Assembly: GCF_014655955.1 (NCBI RefSeq)
Contig: NZ_BNBO01000005.1
Coordinates: forward strand, 1-64,000
Reading direction: 5' to 3'
DNA: 64,000 bases
Origin: Kitasatospora indigofera
Lineage (GTDB): Bacteria; Actinomycetota; Actinomycetes; Streptomycetales; Streptomycetaceae
Under the pieces are notes generated by a model, which saw nothing but the letters and a program-made list of their open reading frames with translations, did not search any database and was not told where the DNA came from. Positions 53,318 to 61,473 of the stretch are shown here, in pieces (positions within the stretch are counted from its first letter, which is position 1; each line of letters opens with the position of its first letter). The position numbers and the translations under genes were made by a program.

Positions 53318-54316
53318 TCAGCCGTCCTCCGCCACCCGCAGGACGATCTTGCCCTGGAGGTGTCCGCGCTCCGCCCGCTCGTGCGCGTCGGCCGCGCGCG
53401 CGAGCGGGAAGACGCTGTCCACCCCCACCGTGAGCAAGCCCTGCTCGACCAGCCGGGCCAGTTCGCCCAGCTGCGCCCCGTCCGAGTGCACCTGGCCGGA
53501 GGGGAAGGTGATGCCAAGCTCCCCCGCCCGCTCGCGGTGGTACTCGCCGAGGAAGACCGGGCTGAGGGTGCCGCCGCGTCGGACCACCCGCAGGAGGCGG
53601 TGCGCGTCCGGGCCGCCGACGGTGTCGACGAGGTGGTCGACGTCCCGCACCACCTCCTCGACGGGGGTGGCCGTGTAGTCGACGAAGCGGTCCGCGCCGA
53701 GGCCGCGCAGGAACTCCTCGTGCCGCCCGTCGGCCACCGCGACCACCTGGGCGTCGATCGCCTTGGCGAGCTGCACGGTGAAGTGGCCGACCCCGCCCGC
53801 CGCGCCGTTGACCAGAACCGTCCGGCCCGCCCCCTTGCCCGGGCCGCGCTCCAGGCCGATGTGGTCGAAGAGGAACTGGTAGGCGGTCAGCCCGGCCATC
53901 GGGATCCCTGCCGCGCCCACGTGGTCCAGCCCGGCCGGCTTGCGCGCCAGGTGCGTACCCGGCGCCGTCGCGTACTGGGCGTGGCCCCGGCCGGCGTCAC
54001 CGGCGGAGGGGAACCGCACCAGCCCGAACACCTCGTCCCCGACGGCCCAGCCGGAGTCCCCCGGCCCGAGGGCCACCACCACGCCAGAGATGTCCGTCCC
54101 CGGGACGAAGGGCAGCGTCAGCCGGGCCCGCAGTTCGGCGGGGATGTTGGCGAAGCCGGTCCGGGCGTACCAGTCCGGCGGGTTGAGCCCGGCCGCGTGG
54201 ACCTCGACCAGCACCTCGCCCGGCGCCGGCTCGGGCACCGGCACCTGCTCGTACCGCAGTACCTCCGGGCCGCCGAACTCGTGCACCCGAATCGCACCCA
54301 TCGTTGCCCTGGTCAT
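53318..54316 (-). CDS. NADP-dependent quinone-type oxidoreductase (zinc-free MDR)
   Basis: A 332-residue alcohol-dehydrogenase-like protein. The catalytic domain shows EVHAAGLNPPDWYARTG and LPFVPGTDISGVVVALG, and the Rossmann site is VLVNGAAGGVGHFTVQLAKA. It lacks the zinc ligands of true alcohol dehydrogenases, matching quinone oxidoreductases. The ATG at 54316 was taken; the frame continues upstream through the operator region. The divergent TetR gene probably regulates it. Confidence 0.92.
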   Translation of the reverse strand: MTRATMGAIRVHEFGGPEVLRYEQVPVPEPAPGEVLVEVHAAGLNPPDWYARTGFANIPAELRARLTLPFVPGTDISGVVVALGPGDSGWAVGDEVFGLVRFPSAGDAGRGHAQYATAPGTHLARKPAGLDHVGAAGIPMAGLTAYQFLFDHIGLERGPGKGAGRTVLVNGAAGGVGHFTVQLAKAIDAQVVAVADGRHEEFLRGLGADRFVDYTATPVEEVVRDVDHLVDTVGGPDAHRLLRVVRRGGTLSPVFLGEYHRERAGELGITFPSGQVHSDGAQLGELARLVEQGLLTVGVDSVFPLARAADAHERAERGHLQGKIVLRVAEDG

Positions 54317-54352
54317 GACTCTCCCCTGGTCGGACGAGCGCCCCGTAGAATG

Positions 54353-54389
54353 CGGAGCGATGCTCCGGATATAACCGGAGCAGTGCTCC
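54353..54389. promoter_or_regulatory. Tandem palindromic TetR operators
   Basis: CGGAGC-GAT-GCTCCG (54353-54367) and GGAGC-AGT-GCTCC (54377-54389) are two inverted repeats with identical half-sites and 23 bp between centres. They lie between the divergent oxidoreductase (start 54316) and tetR (start 54485), so two repressor dimers can bind on nearly the same DNA face. Confidence 0.85.
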
Positions 54390-54484
54390 ACTTGTCAACG
54401 GCAGTGGCCCGCCGGGCCGCTGACCGGCCCCCGCCGCGAAACACCCGGGCGCCCCGGCGACCGGCCCCCGACCGGAGAGAACGC

Positions 54485-55099
54485 ATGACCGCAGAGAGCC
54501 CCGCCACCCCCCGCGGCCGGCGCGCCGACGCCGAGAGAAACCGCGAACGCATCCTCGATGCGGCCCGGACGGTGGTCGGGGAGCAGGGCACCCAGGCCTC
54601 CCTGCGGGACGTCGCCCGCCGCGCGGACGTCGGACTGGGCACCCTCTACCGGCACTTCCCGACCCGCGAGGACCTGCTGGAGACGCTGCTGCGCGAACGC
54701 TTCGACGGGCTCGCCACCCGCGCGGCCGACCTCGGGCGCACCCTGGAACCCGCCGCGGCACTGACCGAGTGGCTGAGCGGCTTCATCGTCAGCACCGGCG
54801 GCTACCGCGGCCTGGCCGGCTCGCTGATGGCCACCCTGAACGACCCGGACTCACCCCTGCACGCGTCCTGCGTGGCCATGCGGCAGGCCGCCGGCGACCT
54901 GCTCGGGCGGGCCCAGGAGGCCGGGCGGATCCGCCCGGACATCGACGGCACCGACCTGTTCACCCTGGTCAACGCCCTCGGATGGATCGCCGACCAGGCA
55001 CCCTCGGAGGCCGGCCGCGGCGCCCGCCTGTTCACGGTCTTCATGGACGGGCTCGCGGTCGCCCCCGGGGCTACCGCACCGGGTCCGGCAGCCCCGTGA
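54485..55099 (+). CDS. TetR-family repressor
   Basis: A 204-residue regulator. RRADAERNRERILDAARTVV opens the DNA-binding domain, with helix-turn-helix ASLRDVARRADVGLGTLYRH, and the C-terminal domain resembles the SbtR/YxaF-like group (GGYRGLAGSLMATLNDPDSP). GGAGAGAACGC precedes the ATG at 54485. The tandem GGAGC palindromes between it and the divergent oxidoreductase are the probable sites. The gene overlaps the stop of the convergent PLP enzyme gene by 29 bp. Confidence 0.93.
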   Translation: MTAESPATPRGRRADAERNRERILDAARTVVGEQGTQASLRDVARRADVGLGTLYRHFPTREDLLETLLRERFDGLATRAADLGRTLEPAAALTEWLSGFIVSTGGYRGLAGSLMATLNDPDSPLHASCVAMRQAAGDLLGRAQEAGRIRPDIDGTDLFTLVNALGWIADQAPSEAGRGARLFTVFMDGLAVAPGATAPGPAAP

Positions 55100-55985
55100 C
55101 GACCACCGTCACCCGGGTGCCCGGCGCCAGCGCGCCGGCCGCGGCCAGCTCGTGGACGGCCAGCAGCGTCTTGGCGACGTAGCGCCGCTCCAGCGCGATC
55201 CCGTGCCGCTCCTCGAAATCGGCGGCGAAGGCCTCCAGCTCCGCCGGGACCTTTCCGTAGCCGCCGCCGTGGTGGGCGTGGTCGATCCGCCAGTTCGCGA
55301 ACTCCCGCCCGTACGCCTCCCGGTGGAGCCGGGCCAGCTCGCCCTCCAGGTACCCCTCGCCGCCGCGCAGCACCGCCACCCCGAGGGCGCGCGCACCCGG
55401 GGGGAGCCCGGCGGCGATGCCCGCCAGGGTGGCACCGGTGCCGACCGGGCAGCAGAGCAGGTCGCGCGGGCCGAGATCCGGGATCTCGGCCGGGATCGCC
55501 GCCGCGCCGGTCACCGCCGGCCCGTTGGAGCCGCCCTCGGGCAGGACCAGGCAGCGGCCCCAGCGCTCGGCCAGCCCGGCCGCGACGGCCGGGTCCGCCA
55601 GCCCGGCCACCGTCCGCCGGTACTCGGCGCGGGTGAGGAACCCGAGCTCCATCCCGGACGCCTCGGCCGCCCGCAGCGACCAGTTCCGCGGCGCCCCGGC
55701 CAGCTCCTCGCCCCGGACCAGCCCGACGCTGGACAGGCCGAGCGCGGCCGCGGCGGCGGCGGTCGCCCGCAGATGGGTGGAGTAGGCCCCGCCGAAGGTG
55801 AGCAGCCGGGTGTGCCCCCGCTCCCGCGCCGGCTCCAGGTTGGGCACCAGCTTGCGCCACTTGTTGCCGGGCACGGCCGGGTGCAGCAGGTCGTCCCGCT
55901 TGAGCCGCAGCTCCAGGCCGGCCCGCTCCAGCACCGGGTCGGACAGCTGGTGCAACGGGGTCGGCAGGGCGGCGGGCGCGAGCAT
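55071..55985 (-). CDS. PLP-dependent ACC deaminase/D-cysteine desulfhydrase family protein
   Basis: A 304-residue fold-type II PLP enzyme. The Schiff-base lysine is in HPAVPGNKWRKL, with FGGAYSTHLRATAAAAAALG and LPEGGSNGPAVTGAAAIPAE as the substrate and phosphate-binding blocks and LLCCPVGTGATLAGIAAGL as the glycine loop. It may release pyruvate, ammonia and sulfide from D-cysteine, or ammonia from 1-aminocyclopropane-1-carboxylate; sequence alone does not decide. Its 3' end overlaps the tetR 3' end by 29 bp (convergent). Confidence 0.9.
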   Translation of the reverse strand: MLAPAALPTPLHQLSDPVLERAGLELRLKRDDLLHPAVPGNKWRKLVPNLEPARERGHTRLLTFGGAYSTHLRATAAAAAALGLSSVGLVRGEELAGAPRNWSLRAAEASGMELGFLTRAEYRRTVAGLADPAVAAGLAERWGRCLVLPEGGSNGPAVTGAAAIPAEIPDLGPRDLLCCPVGTGATLAGIAAGLPPGARALGVAVLRGGEGYLEGELARLHREAYGREFANWRIDHAHHGGGYGKVPAELEAFAADFEERHGIALERRYVAKTLLAVHELAAAGALAPGTRVTVVVTGLPDPVR

Positions 55986-56095
55986 CGCCCCAGCTTACGG
56001 ACCGTGTGCCCGCGGTCCCGCCCCGACGGCCGGCCGGGCCCGGGGTTCAGCCCGGCCCGGTCCCGGCCCAGGGTCAGCCCGGCCGGGCCCGGGGT

Positions 56096-56668
56096 TCAGC
56101 CGAGGCGGATGCCGTCCGAGGGCACCACCGCGCCGAACCGGGGCAGGTTCAGGGTCACCGCCGCGCGGTGCTCCTCCTCCGTCAGGGCGGTCATCGCGTC
56201 CTCGGCGAACACCAGCTCGTAGCCGTGGTCGGCGGCCGCCCGGGCGGTCGACTCCACTCCCAGGTTGGTCGCGATGCCCGCGAACACCAGGGTGTCCGCA
56301 CCACGCTCCCGCAGCCACCCGTCCAGGCCGGTGCCGTGGAAGCCGCCGACGGTCCGCTTGACCAGCACCAGGTCGGCCGCCTCGGCGACCCCCGCCGCCA
56401 GCCCGCTGCCCGGCGGCTGCTCCGCGACGCCCGGCCGCTCCACCCGGATCGCGGCCACCGCCGCCCCGGCCGCCCGGAACCGCCCGGCGAGGGCGAGCGA
56501 GGTCTCCAGCACCCGGTCGCCGCTCCTCGGCCGGAGGGGCAGTGCGACGATCCGGTCCATCAGGTCGACCAGTACCAGGGCGGTGCGCGCCGCCTCCAGC
56601 TCCACCGGCATCTCCACGAACTGCCCCCGGTTCTCCGCGGTCGGATGATCCTTCTTCTCGCGCCGCAC
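56096..56668 (-). CDS. Isochorismatase-fold cysteine hydrolase family protein lacking the catalytic Cys
   Basis: A 190-residue protein with a GTG start, or about 171 residues if the internal ATG at 56611 (MPVELEAARTALVLVDLMD) is used, which fits the family better. The Asp is in LVLVDLMDRI and the Lys in LVLVKRTVGGFHGTGLDGWL. The usual nucleophile position reads GIATNLGVESTARAA, so Gly replaces Cys. A known subgroup with this TNLGVEST motif exists, so the protein may bind ligand or use a different mechanism. It is 27 bp upstream (in minus orientation, downstream) of the M15-like lipoprotein gene and could share its transcript. Confidence 0.85.
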   Translation of the reverse strand: MRREKKDHPTAENRGQFVEMPVELEAARTALVLVDLMDRIVALPLRPRSGDRVLETSLALAGRFRAAGAAVAAIRVERPGVAEQPPGSGLAAGVAEAADLVLVKRTVGGFHGTGLDGWLRERGADTLVFAGIATNLGVESTARAAADHGYELVFAEDAMTALTEEEHRAAVTLNLPRFGAVVPSDGIRLG

Positions 56669-56695
56669 TCTCTCACAGGCCGGCGGCCGCCGTCC

Positions 56696-57796
56696 TCAGT
56701 CGGTGAACCCGGCGTGCACGTGGTCGTGGTGGGTGTCGTCGGAGAAGAACTGGTTGACCGTCACGCCGCCGCTCAGCTGCCGCGGCCCGCCGACGTTGTA
56801 GGAGCCCGCCGCGGCGGCGGCCCGCATGAAGCCGTCGACCAGGGCGTGGTCGGTCGCCGGGTCGGCGACGGTGTGCCCGTCGATCTGCCAGACGTCCACA
56901 CCGCGCCCCTGCGGATGGTCGCTGGGCCGGTCGGTGCCGAAGACGTCCAGCGGGTGCCCGGAGCGCAGCACGGTCACCTGGAAGGTGTACGTCCGCGCCA
57001 GCGTGAGCATCGCCCGCAGCACGCTGTCGTGGACGGCGCCGCCGGTGACGTCCGCCAGCGCGGCCGGCGGCAGCAGGATCCGGGTGTCGGTCAGCACCGC
57101 GCGGGCGGCGGCGGAGAGGGTGGCCGACGGCGGGCCCGGGTCGGCGGGGTGCAGTTCGGTCACCGTCCAGCGCGGCTGCGCCCGGCCGAGCCGGACGTCG
57201 ACCGTGGTGCCGCCCTCGGCGACGGTGCCGTCGGCCGCGGCCGTCCACTGCCGGCACACCACCATGACGCTGGCGCTGTCGCCCAGCAGTCCGCCGTACT
57301 GGGCGTACAGCACCTGCAGGGCGGCCCGGTCGGCCGCCGGGAGCAGCGGGCCGGCCTGGCCTGCCAGGCCCGGGTCGAGCCCGAGCGCGGCGGCCCGGGC
57401 GCCGGCCGCGGCGACGCCCTGCCCGCCGGCCGGCCAGTTGCCCAGCGCCTCGACCAGCTGCACGGCCCGCAGCTTCACGTCGGGGTCCACCTCGCCCGGG
57501 CCGGGCACCCAGGGCGTGACCGCCGGAAGTGCGGCGGGTGTGCCGCTCGCGGTCGGCGGGGAGGCGGCGGGCGGGGAACCGGCCGGCGGGGACCCGGCGG
57601 CTCCCGGTCCGGTGCCGTCTGGGGCCGGCGTACCAGGGGCCGGCGAGTGGCCGGCCGCCCCTCCCCCGGCGCAGCCGGCCGCGCCCAGGAGCGCCCCCGC
57701 GCCCCCGAGCAGCACCGCCCGCCGGGGCAGCCCGCCGCTGAGCGGGGCCGGGGAGACCGGAGACTGTCGCACCACCTCGGCGAAGCTGGAGTCCAT
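56696..57796 (-). CDS. Lipoprotein with M15-like (VanY-type) peptidase region
   Basis: A 366-residue protein with a twin-arginine-like signal (LPRRAVLLGG) and a lipobox ending at Cys42 (LLGAAGC). A Pro/Ser/Ala/Gly linker (45-95) leads to a helical domain and then a C-terminal domain with HPLDVFGTDRPSDHPQGRGV followed by DVW, and HHDHVHAGFTD at the end. SxHxxGxAxD- and HxH-like spacing is that of zinc M15 peptidases, which cut D-Ala-D-Ala or other peptidoglycan cross-bridges. The protein should sit on the outer face of the membrane. The ATG at 57796 was chosen; the frame is open upstream past the tandem repeat. Confidence 0.75.
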   Translation of the reverse strand: MDSSFAEVVRQSPVSPAPLSGGLPRRAVLLGGAGALLGAAGCAGGGAAGHSPAPGTPAPDGTGPGAAGSPPAGSPPAASPPTASGTPAALPAVTPWVPGPGEVDPDVKLRAVQLVEALGNWPAGGQGVAAAGARAAALGLDPGLAGQAGPLLPAADRAALQVLYAQYGGLLGDSASVMVVCRQWTAAADGTVAEGGTTVDVRLGRAQPRWTVTELHPADPGPPSATLSAAARAVLTDTRILLPPAALADVTGGAVHDSVLRAMLTLARTYTFQVTVLRSGHPLDVFGTDRPSDHPQGRGVDVWQIDGHTVADPATDHALVDGFMRAAAAAGSYNVGGPRQLSGGVTVNQFFSDDTHHDHVHAGFTD

Positions 57797-58209
57797 ACCC
57801 CAACTATGCGCGGTGGACGGGGCGCCGGGGCGGGCGAGGGACCCGGGCGGCGTACGGACGGGCGCGCCGGGCGCCCCGGCGGGCGGTGGCCGGTACCTTG
57901 CGAGGCCACGTCGGCGGCGGCCCGGGAGCCCGCAACGGGCGGGGCCGGCGGCGAAGGAACCGGCCGCGACCTCGTGGCACCCCCGGAGCCGGCAACGCGC
58001 GGGCGCGCCGGACGGTTCGTCACTACGTTGCGGTCCGTCACTACGTTGCGGTCCGTCAATACGTTTCCGGAGCGGGCGTCCCGGACGGGTGAACCTCGGC
58101 ATGTCCGCGCCTGGAGGGGGGCGGCCCTGCCCTAGAGTTCCTCCAGGACAGTCGGCCGTTGTGGCAGGCCGGCGCGGCGGATTCGCGGCGGGCCGGGACA
58201 TTTCGACGG
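57797..58209. promoter_or_regulatory. 413-bp gap between the M15-like lipoprotein and the CAT tRNA
   Basis: No gene is supported, although frames are open on both strands because of base composition. It contains the 18-bp tandem repeat at 58018-58066. Upstream signals of the lipoprotein gene should lie near 57800-57900. Confidence 0.4.
58018..58066. repeat. 2.7 copies of an 18-bp tandem repeat
   Basis: CGTCACTACGTTGCGGTC occurs exactly at 58018-58035 and 58036-58053, followed by a third partial copy CGTCAATACGTTT (58054-58066). The units are intergenic, 222 bp upstream of the lipoprotein start. ACGTT half-sites every 18 bp could be a direct-repeat operator. Confidence 0.8.
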
Positions 58210-58283
<74 letters not shown>

Positions 58284-58522
58284 GGTTCGCCGTGCGCGCC
58301 CGGTGAGCCGGTCGCGGCAGCAGCAGACGGCCCCGGAAGGCCGTCCCGGGCAGCATAGCCGGTCGATCACCCGTGATGCGCGCCGGGGGCGCACATGGGT
58401 ACGCGGGCCCGGCGCCCTCCCCGTCCGGGCGATTCCCGGTGGCCGGGCCGGCCCGGCGGCCGGATCCTGGGAGCCCACGAGCCGGCCCGGTCCACGGTCC
58501 GGCGCGGCGCGGAGGGTGCCGG

Positions 58523-59428
58523 GTGCGGTGGATGACGATACGTGAGCTGGCGGCCGGCGCCTGCGCCCTGACGCTCGCCCTGGCCTGCGCGGGGTGCGTC
58601 TCCCCGGCCGGCCCGACCGCCGCCACGAGGTCCGGCGGCCCGGCGCCGGGGGGTGCGACTTCGGGGGCTCCGGCGCCGGGCACCCGGACGCCGGGCGCCG
58701 GCGGCACCGACGCGGTGCACGGCTGGAGCAAGGACCGGATCCTGGCCGCCGTCGCCGAGCACCCCGGGACGACCCGCACGGCCGCGCCCACCGTGCTGAA
58801 CAGCCTGGTGGGCGCGGTCTTCACGCACTCGGCCGCCGGCGACCACTTCTGCACCGCGAGCGTCGTCGACAGTGCCGGCCTCAACCTGATCGTCACCGCC
58901 GCCCACTGCGTGGACGACCCGCACCTGGGCCCGCGCGGCGACCTGGTGTTCGTCCCCGGCTACCGGGCCGGCGAGACCCCGAACGGCGTCTGGCCGCTGC
59001 TGTCGGTGACGGTCGACCCGCGCTGGCAGGAGTCCGGCGACCCCGACATCGACGTGGCGTTCGCCGTGGTCGCCCCGCAGAACGGCCGGCAGGTGCAGCA
59101 GGTGCTCGGCGCCAACCTGCTGGGCGTCGACCGGGACCACCGGCTGCCGGTCAAGGTGACGGGCTACCCGAGCAGCAGCGACCTGCCCATCACCTGCAGC
59201 AACACCTCGGAGGAACAGAGCCCGACCCAGTTGCGGATCGACTGCCCGGACTACACCGGCGGCACCAGCGGGAGCCCCTGGGTGACCGACTTCGACCCGG
59301 CCACCAGGACCGGCACGGTGGTCGGGGTGATAGGCGGCTACCAGCGGGGCGGCAACACCGCCGACACCTCGTACAGCAGCTACTTCGGCGACGACGTGCA
59401 GGCGCTGTACGACCGGGCCACCGGGTGA
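58523..59428 (+). CDS. Lipoprotein trypsin-like serine protease (copy 1)
   Basis: A 301-residue S1-family protein. The GTG at 58523 has GGAGGG 7 nt upstream and is preferred to the ATG at 58532. A hydrophobic signal (ELAAGACALTLALACAGC) ends in a lipobox-like Cys, followed by a Gly/Thr/Pro linker. The triad is His in VTAAHCVDD, Asp in DIDVAFAVV and Ser in GGTSGSPWV; a CTASVV disulfide block precedes the His. It is a surface-attached protease of unknown substrate. A shorter paralogue starts 162 bp downstream. Confidence 0.9.
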   Translation: MRWMTIRELAAGACALTLALACAGCVSPAGPTAATRSGGPAPGGATSGAPAPGTRTPGAGGTDAVHGWSKDRILAAVAEHPGTTRTAAPTVLNSLVGAVFTHSAAGDHFCTASVVDSAGLNLIVTAAHCVDDPHLGPRGDLVFVPGYRAGETPNGVWPLLSVTVDPRWQESGDPDIDVAFAVVAPQNGRQVQQVLGANLLGVDRDHRLPVKVTGYPSSSDLPITCSNTSEEQSPTQLRIDCPDYTGGTSGSPWVTDFDPATRTGTVVGVIGGYQRGGNTADTSYSSYFGDDVQALYDRATG

Positions 59429-59589
59429 CCGGGCCGGGCGCTGGCGCCGCCCCCGCCCGGACTGGTAGATCTTCCCGGTACGGGGTGCCGGACGACGGCG
59501 GCCCGGCGCGCCGCACCGCCGGCCCCCGGCGCGACGCCCGTACCCCCGACACGCGGCCGCCGGACGCGAGGACGAGAGGCGGAGTCCTG

Positions 59590-60339
59590 ATGGCACTCGG
59601 CCCGGCCCGGCCCGTACGCGCCCGGCTGCTGCCCCCCGCAGCCGCCCTGCTGATCGCCGCCACCGCCTGCAGCTCCACCGTCGAGGCGCCCCCGGCGGCC
59701 CGGACCGCCCCCCGGGACGCCGCCGGGGACCGCATCGGCACCCTCTCCCTCGGCACCGCCCAGGGGCCCCGTGCCTGCACCGCCAGCGTGGTGCGCAGCC
59801 CCCGGCACAACCTGCTGGTCACCGCCGCGCACTGCGTGGTGCCGGAGGACTACGGTCCGCAGGAGGGCCTGGTGTTCACCCCCGGCTACCGCAACGGGAC
59901 GTCCCCCTACGGGAGCTGGGCGCTGGACGCGGTGACGGTCGATCCGCGCTGGAGCGAGGAGGCCGACCCCGAGTACGACGTGGCCTTCGTCACGGTGAAG
60001 CCGTCCGGCGGCCGCCAGATCGAGGACGTGGTCGGCGGCAACAGCCTCGGCGGCGAGAGCGGCTTCGGGCTGGCCGTCTCGGTGACCGGCTACCCGAACG
60101 GCGGCGAGGAGCCGATCACCTGCTCCACCCGGACGGCCTCGCAGAGCCCCACCCAGGAGCGCTTCGACTGCGACGGCTACACGGAGGGCACCAGTGGCAG
60201 TCCCTGGATCACCGGTGCCGGCGCGGTGGTGGGCGTGATCGGCGGATACCAGGAGGGCGGGGACACTCCCCGGGTCTCGTACAGCGTCACCTTCGACGAG
60301 CGGGTCACCCAGCTCTACCGCCGGGCGGCGGCCGGCTGA
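59590..60339 (+). CDS. Lipoprotein trypsin-like serine protease (copy 2)
   Basis: A 249-residue S1-family paralogue of the upstream gene, with the same order of blocks: CTASVV, TAAHCV (His81), LVFTPGYRNG, YDVAFVTV (Asp130), SVTGYPNGGEEPITCS and EGTSGSPWI (Ser204). The signal (RLLPPAAALLIAATAC) ends in a lipobox at Cys27. GGAGTCCTG precedes the ATG. The linker found in copy 1 is missing. The two genes are a tandem duplication lying between tRNA genes. Confidence 0.9.
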   Translation: MALGPARPVRARLLPPAAALLIAATACSSTVEAPPAARTAPRDAAGDRIGTLSLGTAQGPRACTASVVRSPRHNLLVTAAHCVVPEDYGPQEGLVFTPGYRNGTSPYGSWALDAVTVDPRWSEEADPEYDVAFVTVKPSGGRQIEDVVGGNSLGGESGFGLAVSVTGYPNGGEEPITCSTRTASQSPTQERFDCDGYTEGTSGSPWITGAGAVVGVIGGYQEGGDTPRVSYSVTFDERVTQLYRRAAAG

Positions 60340-60444
60340 GGACGGCCGGCCGCAGGCACCGGGCGGGCCGGCTCCTCCGGGACCGTTCCGCCGGGCCGGC
60401 CCCTCGGCGGGCCCGCGAGCGGACCGGGCCGGGCCGGGAAACAC

Positions 60445-60474
60445 GAAGGCCCCCCGGTTGATCGGGGGGCCTTC
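60445..60474. terminator. 11-bp perfect hairpin, bidirectional
   Basis: GAAGGCCCCCC (60445-60455) pairs with GGGGGGCCTTC (60464-60474). It sits between the second protease gene (plus) and the tRNA-Asn genes (minus) and can serve both. Confidence 0.85.
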
Positions 60475-60509
60475 GCTCTGAGCACTCACCGGGGACGAAC
60501 CCGATGAAG

Positions 60510-60582
60510 CTCCCGCATTTGGACTCGAACCAAAAACCTGCCGGTTAACAGCCGGCTGCTCTGCCAATTGAGCTATGCGGGA
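60510..60582 (-). tRNA. tRNA-Asn (GTT), distal copy
   Basis: Minus strand, TCCCGCA (60582-60576) pairs with TGCGGGA, discriminator G at 60510. The anticodon loop is CTGTTAA (anticodon GTT). CCA is not encoded. The T arm reads GGTTCGAGTCC with an A/T-rich stem (TTTTTGG/CCAAA). Confidence 0.96.
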
Positions 60583-60640
60583 TTGCGCGTACCGAGGTAC
60601 GGCACAGCAGGTCGGCCGGGCCCGTGGGCCCGGCTCCCTG

Positions 60641-60716
60641 TGGCTCCCCCAATTGGACTCGAACCAATAACCTGCCGATTAACAGTCGGCTGCTCTGCCA
60701 ATTGAGCTATGGGGGA
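60641..60716 (-). tRNA. tRNA-Asn (GTT), proximal copy with encoded CCA
   Basis: Minus strand, TCCCCCA (60716-60710) pairs with TGGGGGA, discriminator G at 60644 and encoded CCA at 60643-60641. The anticodon loop is CTGTTAA. It differs from the neighbouring copy in the acceptor, anticodon-stem and T-stem base pairs, with compensating changes. Confidence 0.96.
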
Positions 60717-60959
60717 TCGGCTACCGCTCCGGGCTTCCGGTCTCCCGGGCCCTCGGCGCTCGCTGCGGGACATACATTAGCGCACTCAGGGGGGTGGTCC
60801 GCCAATCGCTTTCCCGCCACCGCCCCCGACCCCCCGCCCGGCGCGCCCGGCGCGCGCCCGGCCTGCCGCCCGGGGATGCTGGGGGCACGGACGGTTCGCC
60901 GCCGCGAACGGCGGGTAGGGCAATGCGGCACAGTCCGCGAGGAAGGGTGGAGACCGAGC

Positions 60960-61256
60960 ATGTGGAAGCTGAGTTTCATCGTGGGGGCCGCGGCCGGGTA
61001 CGTCCTCGGCTCACGCGCGGGGCGGCAGCGGTACGAGCAGATCGCCAAGGCCACCAGGAAGGTCGCGCAGAACCCCCGGGTGCAGAGTGCCGCCGGCAAG
61101 GCCAAGCAGCAGGCGGGCGCGGCGGCCGGCAAGGCGGCCGGCGCCGTGGCGGACAAGGTCGGCGACAAGCTGCCGAACTCGCTGACCGAGCGGGTGCCGT
61201 ACTTCAACCGCGAGCCGGTGCCGGCGGACGACAGCTGGGGAACCTTCCGCCCGTGA
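60960..61256 (+). CDS. Small YtxH-like membrane-anchored protein
   Basis: A 98-residue protein: MWKLSFIVGAAAGYVLGSRA forms a single N-terminal membrane segment with Gly-zipper spacing, followed by a basic/Ala-rich helix (GRQRYEQIAKATRKVAQNP) and AAGKAKQQAGAAAGKAAGAV, ending PYFNREPVPADDSWGTFRP. The layout matches YtxH-domain stress-related proteins in actinomycetes. AAGGGTGGAGACCGAGC precedes the ATG. Function unknown; the longer frame upstream is not supported. Confidence 0.85.
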   Translation: MWKLSFIVGAAAGYVLGSRAGRQRYEQIAKATRKVAQNPRVQSAAGKAKQQAGAAAGKAAGAVADKVGDKLPNSLTERVPYFNREPVPADDSWGTFRP

Positions 61257-61473
61257 ACGGGCCGCTCCTGCCCGCCCCCGCGGCCGCCGGACCGGTGAGC
61301 GGCGCCACCGCGCCGGCCGCCGGCCCCGGACCGGACCGCGAGGGCGGACCGTTGTACGAGGGCGGACGGACCGCCGAACCACCGTGCGACCGGGCCGCTA
61401 CCGACCGGTACCGAGTGGGCAACACTTGTGCCGCCCGGCCGCGCCGGGGCGCCCGCTGAGGCATGATCTCGAC

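Noticed and set aside
58018..58066. Possible CRISPR array
   Set aside because: The units are directly adjacent with no spacers, and only 2.7 copies exist; no cas genes are nearby.
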